A DNA stretch of 64,000 nt. It comes from Butyricimonas sp. Marseille-P3923 (GTDB lineage Bacteria; Bacteroidota; Bacteroidia; Bacteroidales; Marinifilaceae). Below, one piece after another: positions 1-8,763 of this stretch. The notes under the pieces are model-generated. The model was not told the origin of the DNA, did no database searches, and was given only the letters and a program-made list of their open reading frames with translations. The translations under genes were made by a program, and so were the position numbers. Location: positions 248,001 through 312,000 of the forward strand of contig NZ_FXXL01000006.1 of assembly GCF_900184685.1 (NCBI RefSeq), written 5' to 3'. The stretch's first letter is position 1; every line of letters starts with the position of its first letter.

Positions 1-78
1 GAGGCAGACTTTCATACAAATTGTATTTATTCTCCTTTTTTTATCGTGCAGGAGCCACGTCCAAAGATTTTTTTTCAT
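1..78 (-). CDS. SusC/RagA-type TonB-dependent receptor, N-terminal fragment cut by window edge
   Basis: Only the first 26 codons are inside the window. They begin MKKNLWTWLLHDKK and run without a stop to base 1. The basic, long n-region ahead of a hydrophobic stretch matches the beginnings of the three complete SusC proteins here (MKKKQSFYYFYGKKK, MKKNRLCYRLSREH, MEKKAIFLRENLGK). Position supports the call: it follows a FecR gene exactly where loci 1-3 carry susC. The ATG is chosen because, as in the other loci, its complement overlaps a TAnnTTTG box on the plus strand. Nothing can be said about the ligand. Confidence 0.65.
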   Translation of the reverse strand, partial: MKKNLWTWLLHDKKRRINTICMKVCL

Positions 79-90
79 AACTTTGAAGAA

Positions 91-163
91 TTAAATTGAT
101 TTTGAATTTAACCAAATGGGTGGCAGGAAATAATCACCACAAAATTTCCGCTACCCGTTTTTA
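91..163 (+). ncRNA. Predicted cis-antisense RNA opposite the susC leader (locus 0)
   Basis: A Bacteroides -7 box TAACTTTG lies at 78-85, overlapping the complement of the susC start codon. A hairpin at 118-156 (GGGTGGCAGGAAAT against ATTTCCGCTACCC, one mismatch and one bulge) is followed by a T tract at 158-162. Start is set about 6 bases past the box. No clear -33 element is visible. The RNA would cover the susC 5' leader completely. Prediction only; the same arrangement recurs at all four susC starts. Confidence 0.5.
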
Positions 164-181
164 TTTATATTCAGCTTAACA

Positions 182-1345
182 TTAAGTTCCACTCATCACG
201 GTCAACGTCTTTCCCTTCATCGTGAATCTCACTTCCCCGGTCAATTCCAATATATCCAAGAGTGTATCCACATGCTCGTATTTTTCCAATTTAAAACCGA
301 ACCGTTTATCTGCCATCTCCGGGTTCTGGTAAAAAATCTCGAAATCATACCAGCGTGCCATCTCCTGCAAGATATCATCCAACCGCTCCTCGTCAAACAC
401 GAACACCCGTTCTTTACGCAAACGATAACTCTCCCCGTTTATTTTCCGGTAAGAAAAATCTCCCGTGTTCTTGTGGAAGACAGCTTGCATATTCGGACGC
501 AACACGTTATCCTTCACGCTTACCACCCCCTCAACCAACGAGGTTTCCACAACATCCATATTATTATAGGCTTTCACGTTAAAACTTGTTCCCAGTACCT
601 TCACGTCGAGCGACTTCGTTTTCACGTAGAAAGGATGAACGGGATCATGATGTACCTCGAAATAAGCCTCTCCCGACAAATACACTTCCCGTTTATTTCC
701 TTCAAAACGGGTCGGGAAACGAATTTCCGATTCGGCAAACATCCAGACATTTGTGCCATCGGCAAGCTTCAGATTATATTCTCCTCCCCGGGGTACCACG
801 ACCTTGTGATATTCCACCTTCGCATCCATAACGGAATCCAGACCGGAATAATCCAATCCCTGCCCTTCAGCCAGCGTGACACCAAAATCATTCAATTCTT
901 TCGTCACGTTTTTTACTGTATCCAAAGCTATACATTTTCCCCCGGGTAGTTCCAACATCGTTTTGTTGGATTCAAAATAAGCATCCACGATATATTGAGG
1001 ACGATCCTCCTGTTTACTTTTATTCACCAGAAAAATCGAGGCGGCTACAGCAAGAGGCAAGGCAAAAACAGCCGCCCACCAGAACATCCGGTACATCATC
1101 CCCGAAGACTTCTTGCCTGTAACTTTCCGAATCCTTTCCCAACTCTTATCCGCGCTAAACGATGCGTACATCTCTTTTTTGGCGGCAATAGATCGTTCGT
1201 CCTGAACCCGAGCCAGAAGTTGCTCTCCCTCCGGATGAGCATGTAGTCGTTTTTTCAACTCGACCTCCTCCTCCGGTGAAAGTTTTCCCTTCAGGTATTT
1301 CGTGATTTGTTCTGCTAATTCTATCGATTCCCTATATTTTTCCAT
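182..1345 (-). CDS. FecR family anti-sigma factor
   Basis: Inner-membrane anti-sigma regulator that would relay a signal from a TonB-dependent transducer to the adjacent ECF sigma factor. The 387-residue protein has a cytoplasmic N-terminal helical region (about 1-85), one membrane segment (about 88-107), a periplasmic FecR domain with the family signature PRGGEYNLKLADGT near 185-200 and SGEAYFEV, and a C-terminal DUF4974-like domain (about 318-385, LDDILQEMARWYDFEIFY). It lies 94 bases downstream of its sigma gene and upstream of a susC start. Length is normal for Bacteroidales FecR proteins. Family call is secure; partner specificity is inferred from neighbourhood. Confidence 0.93.
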   Translation of the reverse strand: MEKYRESIELAEQITKYLKGKLSPEEEVELKKRLHAHPEGEQLLARVQDERSIAAKKEMYASFSADKSWERIRKVTGKKSSGMMYRMFWWAAVFALPLAVAASIFLVNKSKQEDRPQYIVDAYFESNKTMLELPGGKCIALDTVKNVTKELNDFGVTLAEGQGLDYSGLDSVMDAKVEYHKVVVPRGGEYNLKLADGTNVWMFAESEIRFPTRFEGNKREVYLSGEAYFEVHHDPVHPFYVKTKSLDVKVLGTSFNVKAYNNMDVVETSLVEGVVSVKDNVLRPNMQAVFHKNTGDFSYRKINGESYRLRKERVFVFDEERLDDILQEMARWYDFEIFYQNPEMADKRFGFKLEKYEHVDTLLDILELTGEVRFTMKGKTLTVMSGT

Positions 1346-1439
1346 AAATGTTTTCCTGACTATTCATATATAATATGCAGAAACACGATTTAGGGGTGAG
1401 CGGGAATGCGTTTTTTTTGAATTTATTTCAAAAATCTCT

Positions 1440-1976
1440 CTACAAGTTCATAAGAATAAGAAAAAACACGAACAAATTCTTCAACTCCTCCCGCAAAAAA
1501 GCATAGGCTTTTCTTTTCTGGGTCTTGATCGTGTTCACAGATATATGCATCTTCTCGGCGATCTCCTCCTGCGAACAACCATTCATACTCATTACCACGA
1601 TTCGTCGTCTTTCTGGAGGTAATTTATCAATCGCACGAATAATTTCCCGGTGTACTTCTTCCTCGATAATAGCATTTAATACACTATCCGAATCGTCTTC
1701 TATAGCCGGATTTACATCTTCACATTCCCGGTGTTGCCGCAAATAATACAAGGCATTGTTACGAAGTGCCTTGAATAAATAAGCCTTAAAATAAACCATA
1801 TCCGTGTAGATACCGCGCTTTTCCCAAATATGAATAAAAGTATCCTGCACCACATCTTCCACCGCTTCATGCTCTTGAATATACCGTTTCACGAAAGCAC
1901 ACGACGGATTAAAAAAGTTGTCAAACAACTTTTTAAAAGCTCTCTCGTCACCGTGGTTAAACTGATACAATAACAT
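1440..1976 (-). CDS. ECF RNA polymerase sigma factor (Bacteroidales sigma-70 family)
   Basis: About 178 residues with sigma region 2 (AVEDVVQDTFIHIWEKR, then YLFKALRNNALYYLR) and region 4 (LPPERRRIVVMSMNG, EEIAEKMHISVNTIKTQK helix-turn-helix). The open frame extends upstream to a GTG at 2033, but that codon abuts the T tract of a minus-strand terminator, so the internal ATG giving MLLYQFNHGDERAFKKL is the better start. The C-terminus ends in a hydrophobic tail (NLFVFFLILMNL), seen in all four sigma factors here. It pairs with the FecR gene downstream. Confidence 0.93.
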   Translation of the reverse strand: MLLYQFNHGDERAFKKLFDNFFNPSCAFVKRYIQEHEAVEDVVQDTFIHIWEKRGIYTDMVYFKAYLFKALRNNALYYLRQHRECEDVNPAIEDDSDSVLNAIIEEEVHREIIRAIDKLPPERRRIVVMSMNGCSQEEIAEKMHISVNTIKTQKRKAYAFLREELKNLFVFFLILMNL

Positions 1977-2033
1977 CTGGCACACCGTATAATTCGGGTG
2001 CAAGTTATGACTTTTTTTCAAAAATATCAACAC

Positions 2034-2059
2034 AAAAAAGGCGACCCTTTCGGATCGCC
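2034..2059 (-). terminator. Rho-independent terminator of the DUF3298 gene
   Basis: On the minus strand an 8-bp stem with one G:U pair (GGATCGCC complement against GGCGACCC, loop of 4) is followed directly by six T. It ends the upstream lipoprotein transcript just before the sigma gene and argues that the two are transcribed separately. Confidence 0.7.
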
Positions 2060-2085
2060 CTTATCTTCCCTACAAATCTCCACTA

Positions 2086-2766
2086 CTATTTTAACAATAA
2101 ATCACCCTTCAAAATCATGCGGGGAACGGATACCTGAGCCGCTCCACAATAATGAGCACCTAATACCAAAGGCTCATAGGTAAAACAAATATCATTCGTT
2201 GAAAAATTTACGGTCGTCACGTTTGACAATGTCGGTACATCCGTGAAACAATTGTCCGGATTCTTGAAATTCGTCTTGATCTGTTTGTCAATCTCGGCAC
2301 TCTTATTGTAATTCAATATATCTTCCAGTTCAAGGAATTTCCCTTGTTTCATACTGTAATTAAAAGCATAATACTCCGTCAACCCGTTCGCACCTCCCGT
2401 CAACGTGTACACTACCAGACGCAAGCTGATATAACGGTCGTCTGCCATAAAAACGCTATCCTGAATATCCAGCATAAACGGTATCATGGGATTGATCTTC
2501 ATCTCCTGTGCTTCTTGCAGGTATTCTTTCAATTGTTCTTTCAAATCATTTTGCAGACTGTCAATCAATTTTGTCACCCGCTCATTCACCTCCTTGCATC
2601 CTTTCTCCAAAGCCGCATTCTGAGCCGAAAATACCGGACGATTCACGGATACATCCCATTCATTGTTCGTGTAAGACAACATATTCTCCTCTATATTAAT
2701 CGTCGGTTTCTGACACCCGACAAAAAACAAAGCCAACAATGCTGCAATAAAAGTATAACTCCTCAT
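2086..2766 (-). CDS. DUF3298/RsiV-like lipoprotein
   Basis: A 226-residue predicted lipoprotein: signal peptide MRSYTFIAALLALFFVGC with lipobox Cys at 18. The fold resembles DUF4163/DUF3298 proteins, seen in the TGGANGLTEYYAFNY segment (family GGAHG-type motif) and the C-terminal FTYEPLVLGAHYCGAAQVSVP strand region. RsiV of Bacillus, an anti-sigma factor that binds lysozyme, has this domain, but this protein lacks the anti-sigma and membrane parts, so that role should not be assumed. The frame extends 17 codons upstream; the internal ATG is chosen because an AAAGGAAG ribosome site precedes it and the signal peptide then starts normally. Confidence 0.75.
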   Translation of the reverse strand: MRSYTFIAALLALFFVGCQKPTINIEENMLSYTNNEWDVSVNRPVFSAQNAALEKGCKEVNERVTKLIDSLQNDLKEQLKEYLQEAQEMKINPMIPFMLDIQDSVFMADDRYISLRLVVYTLTGGANGLTEYYAFNYSMKQGKFLELEDILNYNKSAEIDKQIKTNFKNPDNCFTDVPTLSNVTTVNFSTNDICFTYEPLVLGAHYCGAAQVSVPRMILKGDLLLK

Positions 2767-2926
2767 AATATCTTCCTTTAATAACAATTTCCGTTGTATA
2801 CGGAATGACTTAAACAAAAGTTTAGCTTCTTCTTAAAATAGCTATCTACATTTTTAATAATCAACTTTTTACTCCAGCAAAAAACTCTATCAATATCCAC
2901 TTTTGTAACAATATCGAATATATTCC

Positions 2927-2958
2927 TTTGTATTATCCAAATATTCTTTTTAATTTTG
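2927..2958 (+). promoter_or_regulatory. Bacteroides-type promoter of the DUF1016 gene
   Basis: TTTG at 2927-2930, 20 bases, then TAATTTTG at 2951-2958, a perfect match to TTTG/TAnnTTTG. The ATG follows 26 bases after the box, so this nuclease gene has its own promoter. Confidence 0.7.
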
Positions 2959-2984
2959 ATAACAAGAACAGATACTGATTCAAA

Positions 2985-4013
2985 ATGAACAAGATATCAA
3001 ATATAAATAATCAAAAGACAATTGAATCATCATACAACTCAATTCGTAAAAGTATTGTAATAGCTTACAATAAAGTTTATACTGCAGTTAATATCGCTAT
3101 GGTCGGGGCATATTGGGAAATTGGGGAACAAATATACAAAGCGTGTGGAAATAACGATCGGGCCGAGTATGGTGCAAAATTTCTTGATTTTGTTTCTAAA
3201 CATTTGACAGATGAATTTGGGAAAGGATTTACTGTTCGCAACCTACGCAATATGCGACAATTTTATCTGACATTTCCAATTCGGCAGACACTGTCTTCCG
3301 AATTGAGTTGGTCGCATTATTGTCTGTTGATGAATGTCGAAAACGAATCCGCACGTAACTATTATGCAAAAGAATGTGCAAAAGCACATTGGAGCGTGCG
3401 TCAATTAAAGCGACAGATAACAACTTTCTATTATGAACGAATATTAGCAAGTCAAAATAAACAAATAGTTTCAGCAGAAATTGAAAAATCAGAACCCAAA
3501 ACCGAGTATCCAACAATTATTAAAGATCCATACGTCCTAGAATTTCTCAATCTCGAGGCAAATCCACATTTCTATGAAAAAGACCTAGAACAAGCTATTA
3601 TCAATCATCTTCAGAAATTTTTGTTAGAAATGGGACGAGGGTTTTCTTTCGTTTCTCGACAACAGAAAATCACCTTTGATGGACGTCACTTTTTTATTGA
3701 CCTTGTTTTTTATAATTATATTCTCAAATGCTTTGTACTTATAGACTTAAAACTAGGAGATCTCACACATCAAGACTTAGGGCAAATGCAAATGTATGTC
3801 AATTATTACACCCGTGAACTAATGAACGAAGGAGATAATCCGCCTATCGGCATAGTTTTATGTGCAGATAAAAGCGAATCTATTGTACATTATACTCTAC
3901 CGGAAGACAATATGCAAATCTTTGCATCAAAATACAAATTATACTTACCAACTGAAGAAGAACTTAAACGGGAAATCAACCTGGAAGGCTTTGAGAAACA
4001 AGACAAAGTCTAA
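2985..4013 (+). CDS. DUF1016 (YhcG-like) PDDEXK nuclease domain protein
   Basis: 342 residues. The N-terminal DUF1016_N part (about 15-165) includes the helix-rich AYWEIGEQIYKA, GKGFTVRNLRNMRQFY and ELSWSHYCLLMNV segments. The C-terminal PDDEXK-like nuclease core (about 180-320) has FIDLVFYNYILKCFVLIDLK, where D and the DLK lysine sit at the expected catalytic places (Asp replaces the more common Glu), followed by LGQMQMYVNYY and IGIVLC. Proteins of this family have been linked to restriction/defence neighbourhoods, but the substrate is unknown. It is transcribed opposite to its neighbours and is monocistronic. Confidence 0.88.
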   Translation: MNKISNINNQKTIESSYNSIRKSIVIAYNKVYTAVNIAMVGAYWEIGEQIYKACGNNDRAEYGAKFLDFVSKHLTDEFGKGFTVRNLRNMRQFYLTFPIRQTLSSELSWSHYCLLMNVENESARNYYAKECAKAHWSVRQLKRQITTFYYERILASQNKQIVSAEIEKSEPKTEYPTIIKDPYVLEFLNLEANPHFYEKDLEQAIINHLQKFLLEMGRGFSFVSRQQKITFDGRHFFIDLVFYNYILKCFVLIDLKLGDLTHQDLGQMQMYVNYYTRELMNEGDNPPIGIVLCADKSESIVHYTLPEDNMQIFASKYKLYLPTEEELKREINLEGFEKQDKV

Positions 4014-4049
4014 AATTGATTTGAAAATCACAAAATCCAGAAATCGCTA

Positions 4050-4090
4050 AATCAAAAATTAAAGGGCTGCCCATACAGACAGCCCCTTCC
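4050..4090 (-). terminator. Terminator ending the locus 1 operon
   Basis: Between converging genes, an inverted repeat (AAGGGCTG at 4062-4069 against CAGCCCCTT at 4080-4088, one bulged base) is followed on the minus strand by TTTAATTTTTG. It would stop transcription coming from the M16 peptidase gene. On the plus strand it has no T tract. Confidence 0.55.
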
Positions 4091-4113
4091 ACACACACTT
4101 GTTCTGATCCTCA

Positions 4114-6918
4114 CTATTCCCAATCCGACAACGGATTCTCTTTCTCCGATTTTATTACCCAGTCCCGCAATTTCACGTGTTTCAAGAACTTCTGAGCCAC
4201 ACGTTGAATATCTTTCACGGTAATACTATCCAAGGCTTTGTCAAAAGCACTGTGATCCGTGATATCTTTTCCATATTCCGCATAACTATTTAACACATTC
4301 ATCCAGAAATCGATACCGAGATTCTCGTTTGCCTGCTCGTTACTTCGTTTTATTACCGTAACGACGGGAGCCAATTCACTCTCCTTGAAAAGTTCTTTGG
4401 TACTCTTCTCCAATTCCCGGTAGATAATCTCTTTCATCCTTTCCACCTTATCGCTCTCCGTCTCGAAACCGATCATCAGGGTTGCTTTCCTATCCGGAAA
4501 GTCCCGGTAGCCGGCATCCGCATTCACACCATAACTCGCGCTCTCCTGCTCCCGCACGATAGAGAAGTAACGAGCCCGCAACATCTGTCCCCAGATATTA
4601 AAAGCTATCTGCTCTTTCAGCGAGAACTTGCCATCATTCTCCAGCACGATATTCACCATCCCCTTGTCCCCCGGCATCACCACTTTAAATTCACGTGCAA
4701 TAGTATCGGTATCCACGCTATAATCACGGATAATATACTCCTCTTTCTTTCCCCCGCGAGAAGGCAAAGCACCGATATATTCACACGCCAAGCGTGCAGC
4801 CTCGTCCCGATCGATATCCCCCACGATACAGAAATTAAACTCCCCGGCATTCGAAAAACGTTCACGATACAAGGATTCCAACCGTTCGAAATTCATCATA
4901 TCGAAATACGCCACGCCATAATCCTTATTCCGTTCGTCTTCTCTCACGGTCAACATCCGGATAGTGTCCTGCACGAGATTCTGCGGTGTCTTCCGTTGGT
5001 TCTCGTACGCGTAGCGGGAACGCTCGACATATTTGTCAAATCGCGTCCTATCGAAACGGGGTTGCTGGAACAACAAGTAATACAACTGGAACAAAAGTTC
5101 GGCATTCTCCGCTTTCGTGCTTCCCCCGAAGCCTTCCGTGTAATCACTGATCATCATATTCAAACGGATCTGCTTGCCTTGTACCAATTCTTTCAACGTG
5201 CTCAAGTCATACTTGTACAATCCCGACTTCAAAGTCAATGCTTGCATAGCCGTTAATGTCGGTAAATCCTCCGTGGCGACAACCGAACGACCGCCATGAC
5301 TGCTACATGCCAGCGAAAAGAACCCATGTCCCTCCTCCACGTGCTTGTAATACACCTTGGCGCCATTAGACAATGTCCACTCTTCCGCCTTGAAACGATC
5401 CAACTTTTTCACTTTCCTAATCGTTCCGGCTTGAAGTTGCAGGTCAAACGGTTCCGGCGTCTTGTGTTCTTCGACCTCCGGCTCTATATCTTTTTCCGCC
5501 ACCTTAGCCATGATATTCAGAATATCATCTTTAGTCAAGTATTTATAATCCTTGTCATTCCCGGACACCACGATAATCTGATTGCTATCGTTCGCCCACG
5601 AATGAATCCAGTCACTCATATCCTCCGCGGTGATTTCCAGCAAAGCCTCTTTCAACAAACCCAACTCTACCGGTTGCTCGTGAAAAGGCATTCCCGCCAA
5701 AAAATGATTCTGGAACACGGATACATAATACGGGTTACTCTCCTTCTCTACCTCACTTTCCATTTTCATCAACTCTTGGAAAAGAGCCTCCTGCACTCTC
5801 TCGACCTCTTTGTCGGTAAAACCGTAACGACGAATCTCTTCCCACGCCGTCCACACCTGCTCGAAAGCCTCCGCATCCTGATTTTTATACGGAATCACGT
5901 CTAAAGAGAACCCGTTATAATTACGCACGAAACTATCGAATGTACCGGAAGCGCTCAAAAACTTCTCCTTGTTCGCGTTCACGATACGGGACAGACGTTG
6001 TCCCATCAATGCGTTAAAAATCCGTGCCTTAAAAGAATACGCCTTGCGTCCGACCTCATCCAATCCCTCCTGCCGGTGTGCCCGTTGGTGGAAAGAAATC
6101 ATCTTCGACGGGTTCTCCGCATCAAGAATCAACATGTAATCCATATCCGCCCGGTCAGGAATCTCCACCTCGTACCGTTCCAACGGATTCTCCCTCGCGG
6201 GAATCTGCCCGAACAGCTCCTTTACCCGCTCCTCGAACTCCTCCTCGTCAATATCCCCGACCACGATCACGCACTGCAAATCCGGTCTGTACCATTTGCG
6301 GTAAAACTCCCGTAATACATCCGAGGGAAACGATTGTAACAAATCGACCGTCCCGATCACGTTCCGTTTCGCGTATTTCGTGTGATTGTACACCACCGGA
6401 GCCGCTCCTTCCTGCAAGCGACGCCCCACGTTATAATGACTCCGCCATTCCTCGATAATCACGCCCCGCTCCTCGTCAATATCTTTATCTTTCAACAATA
6501 TCTCGCTACACCAGTCTTTCACGATAAACATACACGTGTCCACCAATCCGCCTTCTGCCACGGGTACATCCTCGATATTATACACCGTCTGGTTTATCCC
6601 CGTCTTCGCATTGAACGTGAAGATACCTCTTCCCCTCAAATAAGGCATCACCCCTCCCGGGAAATGGGTAGTACCGTTAAACGCCATATGCTCCAAGAAA
6701 TGCGCCAACCCGTTCTCGTGATCCTCTTCCAGTATCGCCCCCACGTTTTGCAACAGGTAAAAGCTCACCCTTCCCGGCTCCGCCTTCGAATGCTTCACGT
6801 AATACGTCAGACCGTTATCCAATTTCCCGTGACGCAATCCTTCCATGTCTTCCTGCGCGGACAAAGGAGTCCCAACCGTGAAAAGAAACACGGCAATCGT
6901 TACTAATAATCCCCTCAT
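4114..6918 (-). CDS. Periplasmic M16 family zinc metallopeptidase (pitrilysin/insulinase type)
   Basis: 934 residues with a signal peptide ending near LSAQ (about 1-21), so exported. The inverted zinc motif HxxEH is present as H73-F-L-E76-H77 (GLAHFLEHMAFNGTTHFP), with the third ligand expected at a Glu in RGVIIEEW (about 156). Two M16 repeats follow: the N-terminal active half (about 25-480) and an inactive C-terminal half (about 510-930), the normal layout of roughly 100-kDa M16 enzymes that degrade peptides in an enclosed chamber. It is the last gene of the locus 1 operon, 9 bases after the thioredoxin-like gene, which suggests it cleaves cargo brought in by the SusC/SusD pair. Confidence 0.93.
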   Translation of the reverse strand: MRGLLVTIAVFLFTVGTPLSAQEDMEGLRHGKLDNGLTYYVKHSKAEPGRVSFYLLQNVGAILEEDHENGLAHFLEHMAFNGTTHFPGGVMPYLRGRGIFTFNAKTGINQTVYNIEDVPVAEGGLVDTCMFIVKDWCSEILLKDKDIDEERGVIIEEWRSHYNVGRRLQEGAAPVVYNHTKYAKRNVIGTVDLLQSFPSDVLREFYRKWYRPDLQCVIVVGDIDEEEFEERVKELFGQIPARENPLERYEVEIPDRADMDYMLILDAENPSKMISFHQRAHRQEGLDEVGRKAYSFKARIFNALMGQRLSRIVNANKEKFLSASGTFDSFVRNYNGFSLDVIPYKNQDAEAFEQVWTAWEEIRRYGFTDKEVERVQEALFQELMKMESEVEKESNPYYVSVFQNHFLAGMPFHEQPVELGLLKEALLEITAEDMSDWIHSWANDSNQIIVVSGNDKDYKYLTKDDILNIMAKVAEKDIEPEVEEHKTPEPFDLQLQAGTIRKVKKLDRFKAEEWTLSNGAKVYYKHVEEGHGFFSLACSSHGGRSVVATEDLPTLTAMQALTLKSGLYKYDLSTLKELVQGKQIRLNMMISDYTEGFGGSTKAENAELLFQLYYLLFQQPRFDRTRFDKYVERSRYAYENQRKTPQNLVQDTIRMLTVREDERNKDYGVAYFDMMNFERLESLYRERFSNAGEFNFCIVGDIDRDEAARLACEYIGALPSRGGKKEEYIIRDYSVDTDTIAREFKVVMPGDKGMVNIVLENDGKFSLKEQIAFNIWGQMLRARYFSIVREQESASYGVNADAGYRDFPDRKATLMIGFETESDKVERMKEIIYRELEKSTKELFKESELAPVVTVIKRSNEQANENLGIDFWMNVLNSYAEYGKDITDHSAFDKALDSITVKDIQRVAQKFLKHVKLRDWVIKSEKENPLSDWE

Positions 6919-6927
6919 ACTTTAATA

Positions 6928-8229
6928 TTATTTCGCTAATTCCAGTGCTTCCAGTTTACGCTTCATAATCATTTGCACTTGAACAGATTGCATTTTATTC
7001 TCGATCTGTAAAGCCTCCATGTACCCTTGGTTATAAGCTTCTTTTGCTTTATCAAAATCTTTCAATGCCTTATACGTATCCCCCAACATCGTCACAAAAT
7101 TAATCCTATCGATCAATCCGGTTCCCTCGTATTGCATGGCTTTCACCAACCAATCCTTCACTTGTCCTAATTGTTCGTTGTTCAATTTTCCCTTACTCAT
7201 GACATACATATTTTGAGCAATCTCACCATAATCATTCGCTCCCACCTGATCACCCAAAGCCGCCAAATACTTATTCATTAATTGAACATAAGACTCCGCA
7301 TCTTTCTTGTAAGACAATAAATACATTCCATCATAATAATATTTGAATTTCTCATAAGGAGTCAACGTTCCCGTCGGCATAATAACGTAAGCCGCTTCCA
7401 GATCACCATTGATTCTCTCCAAATATTTCTTGTATTCATTCTTACCCGCTTTTGCCAATTGCTCGATAACAGCATTATTATACTCGACCATCAAGATACC
7501 CGGAGCTTCTCCCAATTTACTCATGTACGTTTCCAGATTTTTGGCAATAAACTCCATCACCGCATCATCTTTCACGTTCTTTTTATTAAACTTATTCGCA
7601 ATTTGGAAATCCTCTTTATTAATAAAATCCGGTCCCATCTTAGCCTTCACATACTCAGCATATAATTTATCAATACGCACAATCCATTTTTGTGCTTCCA
7701 TTCCCTGCAAACCACCCACGTAATCCGGAGCCTGTTTCAATACCAACTGCATATCAGTCAAATCTTTTTTCGATTTAGCACGGTCATACAATTTCTCGAA
7801 ACTTAATTGTTCCCCGCTAGCCACTTTGGCTGCATTCAAAAAATCATCCTTTTCCCGAGCTCCTGCCAAACGGGATGCCACGTTTCCATCCGCTTTAAAG
7901 AAAATCAATGTCGGCAATACCGTTACATTAAATTTCTCGGCAGTTTCTTTCTGCCATCCGGTTGCCTCAACATTGATTTGCATACACACGAACTTCTCAT
8001 TCATGTATTTTCCCACCTCCTCATTCGTGAATACTTTTTCTGCCATTTGCTTACATGGTCCGCACCAATTAGCAAAAAAATCCACGAATACCAATTTCTT
8101 TTCTTGTTTTGCCTTTGTCAACGCTTCTTCAAAAGTTCCATCAAAGAATTTAATCCCTTGAGCAAATCCTCCCACAGATGTACCTAATACTAGGATACAC
8201 GCTATGAACCACATTACTTTATTCCTCAT
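6928..8229 (-). CDS. Exported thioredoxin-domain protein
   Basis: 433 residues. Signal peptide about 1-24 (ending GGFAQ). A thioredoxin fold follows directly (about 28-140) with the active site WCGPCK, Cys56 and Cys59, and the usual cis-Pro region NVTVLPTLIFF. The remaining 280 residues are alpha-helical and contain TPR-like segments near the end (GDTYKALKDFDKAKEAYNQGYMEAL). Probably a periplasmic thiol-disulfide oxidoreductase; reductant and partner are unknown. In the operon it lies between a small lipoprotein and the M16 peptidase, fitting a role in reducing disulfides of an imported peptide or protein before cleavage, which is inference. Confidence 0.88.
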   Translation of the reverse strand: MRNKVMWFIACILVLGTSVGGFAQGIKFFDGTFEEALTKAKQEKKLVFVDFFANWCGPCKQMAEKVFTNEEVGKYMNEKFVCMQINVEATGWQKETAEKFNVTVLPTLIFFKADGNVASRLAGAREKDDFLNAAKVASGEQLSFEKLYDRAKSKKDLTDMQLVLKQAPDYVGGLQGMEAQKWIVRIDKLYAEYVKAKMGPDFINKEDFQIANKFNKKNVKDDAVMEFIAKNLETYMSKLGEAPGILMVEYNNAVIEQLAKAGKNEYKKYLERINGDLEAAYVIMPTGTLTPYEKFKYYYDGMYLLSYKKDAESYVQLMNKYLAALGDQVGANDYGEIAQNMYVMSKGKLNNEQLGQVKDWLVKAMQYEGTGLIDRINFVTMLGDTYKALKDFDKAKEAYNQGYMEALQIENKMQSVQVQMIMKRKLEALELAK

Positions 8230-8250
8230 AATCTATTTATATTTTTCGGA

Positions 8251-8282
8251 TTCCGAGGCTTGGAGTCTTCCAAGCCTCGGAA
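8251..8282 (-). promoter_or_regulatory. Strong intra-operon hairpin
   Basis: A perfect 14-bp inverted repeat (TTCCGAGGCTTGGA, 4-base loop, complement) lies between the small lipoprotein gene and the thioredoxin gene. On the minus strand it is followed by TCCGAAAAATA rather than a T tract, so it is not a clear intrinsic terminator. It could limit read-through, or protect or set an mRNA end so that upstream susCD and downstream enzymes are made in different amounts. Confidence 0.6.
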
Positions 8283-8286
8283 CATT

Positions 8287-8736
8287 TTATTTTTGTCTTA
8301 TAACGAACGTAAATGCGTTCTCAATAATAGCACTATATTCCTCCGCATCAACTCTCAAAGATACCGTATATCGCCCATTAGGAGATTCCGGGACAAATGG
8401 TACTTCCATAATACCCCCGCCTCGGACTTTCAATTCCTTTTTAAACACTTCAGCGTCACCTCCATCAAAAGCCGTCACCTCATACAACGAATATTGGATA
8501 GGTGCCGTGCCTACAACACCTTGAATCTGGTTCGTTACCCAAGGAGCTTGTGCTTTTTTTCTTTTATTGTCTTCCCGAATAATATTCCAATCATCCGTAA
8601 TAAAACCGAGCTCTTTTCGTACCAACATGGTATCCGGCATATATTCCGCATTACTCACATCCAAACAACCGATCTTCACATCTTGGCAACCACCAATCAC
8701 CAGCATGAAAAGAAATAGTGTATATATATATTTCAT
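8287..8736 (-). CDS. Small lipoprotein of the locus 1 SusCD operon, function unknown
   Basis: 149 residues beginning with a signal peptide and lipobox (LFMLVIGGC, Cys17). The rest looks beta-rich, with PNGRYTVSLRVDAEEYSAIIENAFTF suggesting an immunoglobulin-like strand pattern. I do not recognise a specific family. It lies 27 bases after the fasciclin-like gene and ahead of the intra-operon hairpin. Small surface lipoproteins encoded after susD commonly bind ligand at the cell surface, and that is the most likely role by position. Confidence 0.7.
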   Translation of the reverse strand: MKYIYTLFLFMLVIGGCQDVKIGCLDVSNAEYMPDTMLVRKELGFITDDWNIIREDNKRKKAQAPWVTNQIQGVVGTAPIQYSLYEVTAFDGGDAEVFKKELKVRGGGIMEVPFVPESPNGRYTVSLRVDAEEYSAIIENAFTFVIRQK

Positions 8737-8763
8737 ACTTCTTGTTATTTTACCGTTTATAAA

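Noticed and set aside
118-162. FecR/susC junction hairpins as minus-strand terminators between FecR and susC
   Set aside because: In all four loci the T tract follows on the plus strand, while on the minus strand the A tract precedes the stem, so they do not fit intrinsic termination of the FecR transcript.
272-949. 225-codon plus-strand open frame opposite the locus 0 FecR gene
   Set aside because: Fully antisense to a clear FecR gene, with low-complexity His/Arg-rich composition and no family motif; a shadow frame, as are other long frames opposite SusC, M16 and GldFG genes.
2019-2026. Minus-strand TATTTTTG as sigma promoter in locus 0
   Set aside because: Matches TAnnTTTG but has no spaced -33 element and such strings are frequent in AT-rich gaps; not strong enough to list alone.
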